NCBI RefSeq assembly: GCF_030325625.1
Contig: NZ_JACAIS010000006.1
Span: forward strand, 124,001-188,000
DNA: 64,000 bases
Source of the DNA: Sphingobacterium sp. N143
GTDB lineage: Bacteria > Bacteroidota > Bacteroidia > Sphingobacteriales > Sphingobacteriaceae
Direction: 5' to 3'
The notes under the pieces were generated by a model, which was not told the DNA's origin, ran no database searches, and was given only the letters and a program-made list of their open reading frames with translations. Made by a program: the position numbers and the translations under genes. This document shows, in pieces, positions 56,601-63,095 of this stretch; position 1 is the stretch's first letter; every line of letters starts with the position of its first letter.

Positions 56601-56867
56601 GAGTGTCAGCTTGAGTTTTTGGCCGGCACTGGCATCGATGCTGAACTGACCCGAAGCGTTTGTTGAAGTCGTTTTTTGGTTAGCAAGGTTGGTGACCGTC
56701 ACCCCAGGCATCGCGGCTCCATGCTTGTCCCTGACCACCCCTTTTACGGTCGACTGGACTGCAACAGATTGCGTCTCTTTGGTCAATTTGGCATAATTAT
56801 GCTCCACATTAGCCCAAGTAGGGTATGAGAGACCCAATGCCATACTGATTAGTAATGTTTTCTGCAT
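53613..56867 (-). CDS. SusC family TonB-linked outer-membrane transporter (pair 5)
   Basis: A 1084-residue TonB-dependent importer. A short signal (MQKTLLISMALGLSYPTWA) is followed by a linker and a carboxypeptidase-D-like domain (KGVVRDKHGAAMPGVTVTNL, about 43-115). Then come EEVVVVGYGTQKKANLTG, a plug (ILIDGVEGDPASLNPNDIEN; LKDASSSAIYGSRGTFGVVL) and a long barrel ending SFNLSIGL. There is no STN domain. The leader holds an inverted repeat GCATCAA/TTGATGC (56890-56896 and 56899-56905). The nearest regulator gene is the TPR/LuxR-type membrane protein just upstream on the same strand. Confidence 0.95.
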   Translation of the reverse strand: MQKTLLISMALGLSYPTWANVEHNYAKLTKETQSVAVQSTVKGVVRDKHGAAMPGVTVTNLANQKTTSTNASGQFSIDASAGQKLKLTLVGYQEQTLTVTGSDIQVVMESKDTELEEVVVVGYGTQKKANLTGAVDQVGSEVFEGRVLGNASQMLQGVIPNLNVTPADGKPNRAPGFNIRGTTSIGQGGSALILIDGVEGDPASLNPNDIENVSVLKDASSSAIYGSRGTFGVVLITTKRAKSGRSSINYSGSGSFQKPIARPNFVTDGYEYASHFFTAYNAWNNYSSIPSKLNKTQIFTTDWLEEFKRRKEQGITEEITVDDKGNYVYYGNEDYYGTLIKDNTFVQDHNLSVSGNSEKLDYYISGRAYDYNGMYRYNSDKYKTYNTRAKAGLQVNDWLRVSNNIDYNYAKYRDPTTAGEGGNIWRNIADEGHPSSPIFNPDGSLSFSAAYSVGDFIYGKNRTDSENRDLRNTTSFETKFLNNTLRIKGDLTFRNRDFNSVRVRVPVPYSTQEGKILKLETAMNNNIYQVDQKWKYLFGNLYGEYEKTIGDHYFKGLLGYNYEQRVYHSNYINKTGLLTENVDNINLALGQNTTATAGYNKYRNVGVFMRANYIFKDRYLFEFNGRYDGSSKFPVNQQWAFFPSASAGWRISEEPFFTVDKRIVSDLKLRASYGSLGNGNVDPYSYMDLYEIKIMDRLLNGQKPSYTEVPKVIPDNLTWETARTANFGIDFSSLDGRLTFTGDMYQRKTLNMYTFSAVLPDIFGAQSPKGNYADMTTKGFELSVAYKDRFEWNNSPFNWSVKATLADYRSTIDRYENKEGLLQTDRNQTDRYYEGQQLGEIWGYVTQGLFQNQAEIDAAPTQKVIKSSNSGIIYPGDVRFADLNGDGVIDYGNNTIYSHGDKTIIGNFEPRYIYSFNINMDWKNVYFSTFFQGVGKQNWYPSNESIFWGQYNRPYNNLPEWHLNNYWTEDNPNGYFPRYAGYNESIKATPQTRYLQNIAYIRMKNIQIGYSFPKSVTSKLKISSLRAGLSGENLWTWSPLYKKTKDLDVGNLLKSDPDVSSSNSGDGFNYPVMKSISFNLSIGL

Positions 56868-57100
56868 TTTTAGTCTGGTTTAGAAATTTGCATCAAAATT
56901 GATGCTTTCACTTGGTTTATAATTTACCGTAATGTTAAGAAATTTTTAATTAATAAACACATCCCTTCCTACTAAACAGGTTTTGTATATATTAATTTCA
57001 TAAAAACTTAACCCCAAACTGTATTTATGACAGAAATATCGTCAGCCGCAACGAATTTTTCGGCAGGATGCAGCTCCAACCTACCCGTTGTTTGACCATC

Positions 57101-58903
57101 CTATTTTTTGGTGATCGCCGTCAAAAAATCCTCCAGGTCCACCTCCTTCCCGAGGCCAAATTTCTGCTTGAGCCGGTATTTGAACATCCGTACACTTTGC
57201 GGTTCCACATGGAGGACCTGTGCCATTTCCTTGACACCCATTTTCAGGTGAATATAGGTACAATACTTCATGTCCAGGGCTGTCAGCTTCTGCACTGCCC
57301 GTTCATGGAGCCGGTTAAAAAAATCGGGGTGCAGCTCCTGGAGCTGCAGTTTGATATCTTCAAAGCCGGCCTGCATCAGCAGCTCCTCTTTGATCAGCTT
57401 TTGGACATCGGCGGTCTCACCACTTTTGAGGGTATCTTGGATCTGTTTGAGGGTATCATTCCTGCGTTCGATGATCAGCGAATTGGCCAGGGCCTCCTTT
57501 TCCAGCTGCTGCCTTCTGAGTTGCAGCAGTTCCTGTTCGGCCAGCAGCCGGGCCTGCTCTTCTTTCTCCAGCTGGAGCTGCATGCGGGCCTGCTGTGCGG
57601 CATCTTCTTTTTCGCGGGTCAGCTTCTGTTCGCGTTCCATTGAATAACGCAAGCGAAAATGATAAGAAACAAACATAAACACGAGGCCAAACAGCAAGGC
57701 GATCGCCATCCCGCCGTACAGGTAGTTCTGCCTACGACGGAAGCTTTCACGCTCTTTGAGCTGTTGGAGTTCCGCATCTTTTTTAGCCGTCTCATAATGT
57801 ACTTCCAGCTTTTGGGCGTTGAAGAGCTGCTGCTCGTTGAAAGATTTTTTCAACAGTTCTTCGGCACGTTGCTGATAGGTATAGGCCAATTGCGGATCCT
57901 TCTTTTGCAAGGATAAGACCGCCAGTTCTTTGTTGACGGTATATTCCAGTTTAAAATAATCCCCTGGCGCCTGCATCAACTGGCCAAGCCCCTGCAATAG
58001 GTACTGTTCAGCAAGGCGCAGGTCGCCCCGCTTCCGGGCAAAACCGCTTTTGATCCCGTACACGTTCATCCACTTCTCCGAGGAGGCCCCTTTGCTGTTC
58101 AGCTTCCCCTCAGCCATACCCAAATAGGCATAGGCCTGACGTTGGCGTGCGGCAAGATCCCCAGGGGCATACTCCAGGTAGTAATTGGCCAGGTTGATGC
58201 AGGTGATGACAAAAGTGTTATCGCTCAACTGGTCCGGATACTGCTTCAGCAGCGCGAAGGAAGCGTTCAGATAATGGAGGCTGCTGTCCAATAAAGGCTT
58301 CGCCTTAGTTTTTGCATAGCGTGCCAGGAACATGCTTGAGATCCCATTGTTGCTGTTGACCTGCAGATTGATGTTGGCCGCTTCCAGGGCTATCTGCTTA
58401 CAGTTGCGGATATACTTTTCCATCTTTTCCCCATCCTCCCATTTGCTGTAAGCCCCGTAGAGCAGGTAGTAGAGCTGGTACCGCGTGGTCAGGTCGCTGC
58501 TCTTTTCACTGTATTTCAGTCCGCTGAGCGCATCTTTGACCACTGCATCAGGCATATTCATGCTGTTGCTCAGATACGCCTGAGCCCGGTAAGCCACGGC
58601 CAGCGATGCATTCTGCTTCGATTTCTCAGCGTATTCCATACTCAGATCGGCCATTCTTTTGGCCTGCAGCAAGCTATCCATCGCCGCATAGCCATTGCTC
58701 TGGGCAGCATAGAGATAAGCCAGGTCTGCCGCTGCATGCGCCTTGGCCCCCGCCTGCTTTAACAAGGCCAGCGCTTCAGCCCGCTGGCCACGCAGCTGCA
58801 GCTGCTCCATCTGCTCCAGCACTGCTCTGGTTTCAGCAGTCAGCTGCTGACCCCGCACCGATACGACGGACAGCACAAAAATGATTATAATGATTAATTT
58901 CAT
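57101..58903 (-). CDS. TPR-containing membrane regulator with C-terminal LuxR-type HTH
   Basis: A 600-residue one-component regulator. I chose the start at 58903 because it begins the signal peptide MKLIIIIIFVLSVVSVRG; the frame is open 53 codons further but without typical features. A periplasmic part of tetratricopeptide-like helices (about 20-375) precedes a membrane helix (about 392-415, YLYGGMAIALLFGLVFMFVS). A coiled coil follows (about 420-490, rich in E, Q and R). Last is a GerE/LuxR-like DNA-binding domain (about 530-597, LTALDMKYCTYIHLKMGVKE, PQSVRMFKYRLKQKFG). This architecture is common in Bacteroidota, often near SusC/SusD genes. It may control the adjacent mannosidase PUL; the ligand is unknown. 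Confidence 0.85.
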   Translation of the reverse strand: MKLIIIIIFVLSVVSVRGQQLTAETRAVLEQMEQLQLRGQRAEALALLKQAGAKAHAAADLAYLYAAQSNGYAAMDSLLQAKRMADLSMEYAEKSKQNASLAVAYRAQAYLSNSMNMPDAVVKDALSGLKYSEKSSDLTTRYQLYYLLYGAYSKWEDGEKMEKYIRNCKQIALEAANINLQVNSNNGISSMFLARYAKTKAKPLLDSSLHYLNASFALLKQYPDQLSDNTFVITCINLANYYLEYAPGDLAARQRQAYAYLGMAEGKLNSKGASSEKWMNVYGIKSGFARKRGDLRLAEQYLLQGLGQLMQAPGDYFKLEYTVNKELAVLSLQKKDPQLAYTYQQRAEELLKKSFNEQQLFNAQKLEVHYETAKKDAELQQLKERESFRRRQNYLYGGMAIALLFGLVFMFVSYHFRLRYSMEREQKLTREKEDAAQQARMQLQLEKEEQARLLAEQELLQLRRQQLEKEALANSLIIERRNDTLKQIQDTLKSGETADVQKLIKEELLMQAGFEDIKLQLQELHPDFFNRLHERAVQKLTALDMKYCTYIHLKMGVKEMAQVLHVEPQSVRMFKYRLKQKFGLGKEVDLEDFLTAITKK

Positions 58904-59204
58904 CCTTCGATAATTCTTTCCATATGCTCTTCCTGCAGCAAGTTCATGCACAATAAACCACGAACTCATGATGCAGGCAGTTTGCAGATTATTCCAAAAT
59001 AATAAAAAAATAAAGCTTAGGCGAATCCATAGGCCTAAAAAGCAGCGCAAAACAACCTTCAAAACCAGTTCACTGTCAATCCCTTACCCTACATGTAGAT
59101 ACTTTGTAGATAGCCTATCGATTGCTGTAGATGCTTTGTGAAACCAAAAAATTTAATATTCATTTGTTTCTATGCAGCTTTGTCTAAACAAAAAAACACA
59201 GCTT
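58904..59204. promoter_or_regulatory. Divergent control region with direct repeats
   Basis: These 301 bases separate the TPR/LuxR regulator from the plus-strand membrane-protein cassette. TGTAGATACTTTGT (59094-59107) and TGTAGATGCTTTGT (59126-59139) form a near-perfect direct repeat with a 32-base period, about three helical turns. They lie 66-111 bases upstream of the first cassette gene. They are candidate binding sites for a dimeric regulator, possibly the divergent LuxR-type protein. No other gene is seen. Confidence 0.5.
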
Positions 59205-59534
59205 ATGAAACCGAAAGTGCAATCGATCTTAAGTTATATTGGCATCCTCTGGCTACTGGCTTATTTTGGTGGCCGGGAAGAGCGGAACGAACTGAGCAGG
59301 TACCACCTGAAACAAGGGCTCGGCCTGTGGATCCTTACCGTCCTGTTCAACCTGGTCCTCTACCTATTGATCCTGAGCATCCCGACCCTGGGCAGTCTCC
59401 TGGGTCTGTTGGGCCTTATTTTTTTTATTTTCATGATACTCGGCATTATCGCCGCAGCCAATGAGGTCAAGAAACCGCTCCCGATCATTGGCAAGATCTT
59501 TGAACGCCGCTTTAATTTCATTGACAGGTCTTAA
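59205..59534 (+). CDS. Small DUF4870-like membrane protein
   Basis: A 109-residue protein with about three membrane helices (ILSYIGILWLLAYFGG; LGLWILTVLFNLVLYLLILS; LLGLIFFIFMILGIIAAANE). The motif NELSRYHLKQGLGLWIL and the short polar ends resemble DUF4870/Tic20-like small integral membrane proteins found in many bacteria without a settled role. I used the ATG at 59205 because an earlier ATG at 59172 would add eleven residues unrelated to the family. It is first in a cassette of five plus-strand genes with short gaps. Confidence 0.7.
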   Translation: MKPKVQSILSYIGILWLLAYFGGREERNELSRYHLKQGLGLWILTVLFNLVLYLLILSIPTLGSLLGLLGLIFFIFMILGIIAAANEVKKPLPIIGKIFERRFNFIDRS

Positions 59535-59564
59535 CCCACCTGCAAACCAATACATCTGGAGGAC

Positions 59565-59993
59565 ATGAAAATGGCAACAATACTTCACGGGATTCTTCTG
59601 CTCATTGGCGCAGTGCTGCTGCTACTGGGCCTGGTGCTCTTTTTCTCCGCACGGAAGTTCCGCGACAAGGGCGTCAAGACACAAGCTACGGTCATCGACA
59701 ATATCCCGTCGCGGTCTACTGATGACCATGGTACTTCACAGCTATACACACCCCTGCTGGAGTACAGCATTGGCGGGAAGACCTTCACGTATACACCCAA
59801 TAGCCGGTCCAATCCACCGGCCTACGACATAGGCGAGAAAGTCCCAATTGTATACCGACCCGACAACCATCACGATGTCCGCATCGTCGGTTACTGGGGT
59901 ATTTACCTGGGGAGTAATATACTATTTGCATTTGGGCTGCCTATGTTTTTGATTGGGCTCGGCTATTTTCTATTCAAATACGGAATCATCTAG
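59565..59993 (+). CDS. DUF3592-type membrane protein
   Basis: A 142-residue protein with an N-terminal membrane helix (ILLLIGAVLLLLGLVLFFSA), an extracytoplasmic beta-rich middle (VIDNIPSRSTDDHG; YTPLLEYSIGGKTFTYTPNS; EKVPIVYRPDNHHDVRIV) and a C-terminal helix (LFAFGLPMFLIGLGYFLF). The order and the IVYRPDNP-like segment match DUF3592 proteins, whose function is unknown. It lies 30 bases after the DUF4870-like gene and 27 bases before the frameshifted gene. Confidence 0.8.
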   Translation: MKMATILHGILLLIGAVLLLLGLVLFFSARKFRDKGVKTQATVIDNIPSRSTDDHGTSQLYTPLLEYSIGGKTFTYTPNSRSNPPAYDIGEKVPIVYRPDNHHDVRIVGYWGIYLGSNILFAFGLPMFLIGLGYFLFKYGII

Positions 59994-60020
59994 TGTTTCC
60001 AAAAACAAAACATCAGGCAT

Positions 60021-60568
60021 ATGGCAGAATACGATTCACTCTATATCAGCATCCAGATCCCGCAAGATCGGCTACAGCAGTTTTTTCAAGCACCCCCGCA
60101 GTTGTGGAGCTTACGGCCGATTGGCAAACCTGGTGGGACAGCCGGGCCATGTACAGCAAGCCGGCTCTGGAACAAGTACCCAGGTACCCTTTCAGCAGTA
60201 ACCGGGCAGTACTGGACAACCTCCTGGGCCAGCGCAACAGCGGGAGCATGGAGCAATATGATGCAGCCAATGGACGCTGGACTTTTCTAGCCCTATTTTT
60301 TAGCGAAAATTACACCGAGCTGCTGCCCCTCCTTGCCCTGCTGAAGAGCTTAGCCCCCTACCTGGATACCGGAGCGACAGGCAACGCCCTGGTTTACGAC
60401 TACTACTGGGGTAGCGCCGAGGTGATGGCCTATCTGCGTTTTGCAGACCAGAAAGCCCTGCTCACGGATTGCATGCAGACCACAGTGATCGCACCTGAAG
60501 TCATCCAGGAAGCAGACACGGCGCTTCAGGATGCCCTCGACCTATTCAACAAAAAGTATACAGACTAA
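60021..60568 (+). pseudogene. Unknown 182-residue protein gene interrupted by a -1 frameshift
   Basis: Two overlapping frames make one coherent protein. The ATG at 60021 opens MAEYDSLYISIQIPQDRLQQ FFQAPP and then loses the frame at the five-C run at 60093-60097. From there the other frame continues AVVELTADWQTWWDSRAMYS to the stop at 60566-60568. Adding one C makes the length 549 bases (182 residues) and joins the two parts without a seam. The middle and end (SGSMEQYDAANGRWTFLALF; DYYWGSAEVMAYLRFADQ) look like a soluble cytoplasmic protein with no family I recognise. The break could be a real mutation, a sequencing or assembly slip in the C run, or a programmed -1 shift at the six-T run 60081-60086. 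Confidence 0.75.
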
Positions 60569-60598
60569 TCCATCAATAAAGAACTAATCTCCCATCAT

Positions 60599-61282
60599 AT
60601 GTTTTTTACCATTGAAAAAATTGAACTGGCTGCCCTTCCGGCAGCAGAACTCCATAATCCCCAAACTCCGGGCAACGCGATGACCTTGGGGATCTTCCGT
60701 ACCAAATCACGTATGGCATTCTATACTGTCTATTCCAAAAAGGCTTATGCCGAATACTGGGATCATGTGACTGGCAAAAAGATCGTCAAAAGGCGGTGGA
60801 CCCCGGAGATGAAAAGCATGGCCGAACGGCAAGTCGCACAAGCCCCCAAAGCCCCCTTTATCTTTAAGCTCACGGTGGTGGGCTGGCTCTTTGTGCTGCT
60901 GGTGATCGGATTTTTTGCCTACCTGGCTTATGACTCGGTCAAACCAGCGCGGCCCAAATCGGAGTCCACCCTGGCCATGGAGAAGCCTCCCATAGCCGGC
61001 GACATCTATTTTGGGCATTATGAAGCGTACAGTAAGGCCGGGGACCGTATTGCCTCAGACATTGGCTTTGGCTGGTTCAAGGTCGTAAAAGTGGAAGGAA
61101 ACACCTATTACATTGCCATGTCAACCACCATGAGCAAGAGCCACAAACCCAAGGAACAGCTCAATAGCAGCGATTTTGAGACCGAAGGCATTCCGGTGAC
61201 CATCAGCGAACAGCAAGACTATATGATCACCTTTAAAGCGGTGGACGGCACAATGGACATCAGCGTCACGGACAAGAAATAA
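60599..61282 (+). CDS. Hypothetical single-pass membrane protein
   Basis: A 227-residue protein that I cannot assign to a family. The first 95 residues are soluble and basic (IFRTKSRMAFYTVYSKKAYA; RRWTPEMKSMAERQVAQAPK). One membrane helix lies at about 97-118 (LTVVGWLFVLLVIGFFAYLA). The C-terminal half is beta-rich and probably outside the cytoplasm (GDIYFGHYEAYSKAGDRIAS; FKVVKVEGNTYYIAMSTTMS). It is 30 bases downstream of the frameshifted gene and 27 bases upstream of the next gene, clearly part of the same cassette. Confidence 0.65.
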   Translation: MFFTIEKIELAALPAAELHNPQTPGNAMTLGIFRTKSRMAFYTVYSKKAYAEYWDHVTGKKIVKRRWTPEMKSMAERQVAQAPKAPFIFKLTVVGWLFVLLVIGFFAYLAYDSVKPARPKSESTLAMEKPPIAGDIYFGHYEAYSKAGDRIASDIGFGWFKVVKVEGNTYYIAMSTTMSKSHKPKEQLNSSDFETEGIPVTISEQQDYMITFKAVDGTMDISVTDKK

Positions 61283-61309
61283 CCAGGATAAACAAGAGCT
61301 GACAATACT

Positions 61310-61870
61310 ATGCGTTCAAAAAAGATCATGAGCATCATCTTCATCTTCGTCGGGGCTGGAATCCTTGCCTTTGCCTTTATCCTCTATGCGACCATAAAGA
61401 CAAAATCGACCAGCCTCGACAACAAGCCCCCCTTTCGGGCATTGATCGGCCAGACAGTAACACTACAGCGGGAGACTGTACTCTATGAAGACCACATCGG
61501 CCAACAGACCAATGCAGATTATCCCTATATCCTGCTGGACAACCTACATCCCCTTTGGCAGTATGCCCAGGATTGTCAGGCACAGCCCCAACCGGATCTA
61601 CTTGCGATCACAAAATTTCCGGCTGGTACGACATTACATATCGAAAAGGCCATCCAATATACCAATGGAGTTTCAGGCACCTCCCACCCCAGCCTTTTTG
61701 GTTCCATTTCCAGCGGCGGAAAAGTATATAAGATCGGTTATCAGTGGGGCCAGATCAGTCTGGAGAAATACTTTGACAAAGTTGAGAAGTGCTGGCACTT
61801 TCATCAGGCCCCCTGGCAAAACCAGCAGGACACCGCGTTTTATGCCCTTCCCGAAGCCAAGGTCTGGTAA
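61310..61870 (+). CDS. Hypothetical membrane-anchored protein
   Basis: A 186-residue protein with an N-terminal membrane anchor (KIMSIIFIFVGAGILAFAFI LYATI) and an extracytoplasmic domain (PFRALIGQTVTLQRETVLYE; SISSGGKVYKIGYQWGQISL). No family is recognised. The single-anchor topology mirrors that of the preceding gene. It is the last gene of the cassette; the 303 bases that follow hold no gene. Confidence 0.65.
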   Translation: MRSKKIMSIIFIFVGAGILAFAFILYATIKTKSTSLDNKPPFRALIGQTVTLQRETVLYEDHIGQQTNADYPYILLDNLHPLWQYAQDCQAQPQPDLLAITKFPAGTTLHIEKAIQYTNGVSGTSHPSLFGSISSGGKVYKIGYQWGQISLEKYFDKVEKCWHFHQAPWQNQQDTAFYALPEAKVW

Positions 61871-62173
61871 TTTTAAACATATTATGATATTTAAAATTTA
61901 ACCATTACCGATATCCTCAATTCGGTTGGCTATTTATCACATTGAGGCCGCGTTGTAATGGAAAAAATCGTTTTATTTTCTTTCCGACCAATAAATATTG
62001 CAGGTTAGGCTCAAATTTATACCCCAATTGAGCTGTATTTACCTATCGTAAATACAATTGTCGTAAAAAACATCAAACACACGATTTGGCTACGATATCC
62101 GTCAATCTGACTACATCCCTAAAACACCAAATCATCAACTTTGTAGCATCAATTTATTTTTAAACTAAAACAC
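61871..62173. promoter_or_regulatory. Intergenic region upstream of the SDR gene
   Basis: No gene is seen. An 8-bp perfect inverted repeat GTATTTAC/GTAAATAC (62035-62042 and 62048-62055, 5-base spacer) is a candidate operator. CAACTTTG at 62136-62143 resembles the -7 element TANNTTTG with one mismatch, 31 bases before the SDR start codon, but no -33 element is visible at the usual distance. Confidence 0.4.
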
Positions 62174-63025
62174 ATGAAATCACAAAAAGTATGGTTTGTT
62201 ACCGGTGCTTCCAAAGGACTGGGGTTAAGTTTGGTCAAGGAACTTTTAGCACAAGATTATCTTGTCGTAGCGACCTCGCGTACTAAACGGGCCTTAGAAC
62301 AAGAAATCGGCGAAAATGAAAATTTTCTTCCCCTTGAAGTCGACATCACCAATGATACGGATATCGCCCGGGCAGTACTGTCAGCAATTGATTATTTCGG
62401 GCGGATCGACGTCCTGGTCAACAATGCGGGATATGGTCAGACAGGCAGTGTGGAAGAACTCAGTGACTCCGAAGCCCGACGCAATTTTGATGTAAATGTC
62501 TTTGGATCACTCAATGCTATCCGGCATATCGCACCGCATATGCGACGCCAGCAATCGGGACATATTTTTAACATTGCATCCATTGGTGGCCTTGCAGGAA
62601 ATTATCCGGGTTTTGGAATCTACTGTTCCACAAAATTTGCTGTAGCCGGATTTACAGAAGCGCTCGCTGTTGAAATGCAGCCTTTTGGTATTCACACGAC
62701 CCTGGTTTATCCTGGTTATTTTAGAACGGATTTTTTATCCGATGGATCAATCCAAACCGCAGCCAATCCCATCAAAGCTTATGTCACTGCAAGGGAAAAT
62801 GAAGCAGCACACTTACATCAGATCCATGGAAATCAGACCAATGATCCGCAAAAAGCAGCTACTTTATTGATCGAGCTCAGCACGTTGACGCATCCGCCAG
62901 TACATTTCCTAATGGGTGAAGATGCCTTTGAGCTGGCCAAAAACAAGATCAACATGTTGACTGCCGAGATCGAAAAATGGAAAAGCTATACCGTATCCAC
63001 AGGTTTTGAACAAACTGCAGAATAG
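62174..63025 (+). CDS. Short-chain dehydrogenase/reductase (SDR)
   Basis: A 283-residue classical SDR oxidoreductase. The cofactor motif is VTGASKGLGLSLVKEL near residue 10. NNAG is in VLVNNAGYGQTG, the catalytic serine is in FNIASIGGLAG, and the YxxxK pair is in YCSTKFAVAGF. The arginine-rich sites near ATSRTKRAL favour NADP(H). The substrate cannot be read from the sequence. An AraC-family regulator gene follows 70 bases later on the same strand, so the two may be cotranscribed and the regulator may control the dehydrogenase. Confidence 0.92.
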   Translation: MKSQKVWFVTGASKGLGLSLVKELLAQDYLVVATSRTKRALEQEIGENENFLPLEVDITNDTDIARAVLSAIDYFGRIDVLVNNAGYGQTGSVEELSDSEARRNFDVNVFGSLNAIRHIAPHMRRQQSGHIFNIASIGGLAGNYPGFGIYCSTKFAVAGFTEALAVEMQPFGIHTTLVYPGYFRTDFLSDGSIQTAANPIKAYVTARENEAAHLHQIHGNQTNDPQKAATLLIELSTLTHPPVHFLMGEDAFELAKNKINMLTAEIEKWKSYTVSTGFEQTAE

Positions 63026-63095
63026 CTTAAAGTTAACGCTCACAGCAAGGAAAAATCAGCACCATTAAAAAAGGAAAATAACTAAATTTACAATT

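Noticed and set aside
59993..60568. 191-codon frame starting at 59993 as an intact gene
   Set aside because: Its first 35 residues are an out-of-frame reading of the ATG-60021 gene and look unlike a protein; the frameshift explanation fits better.
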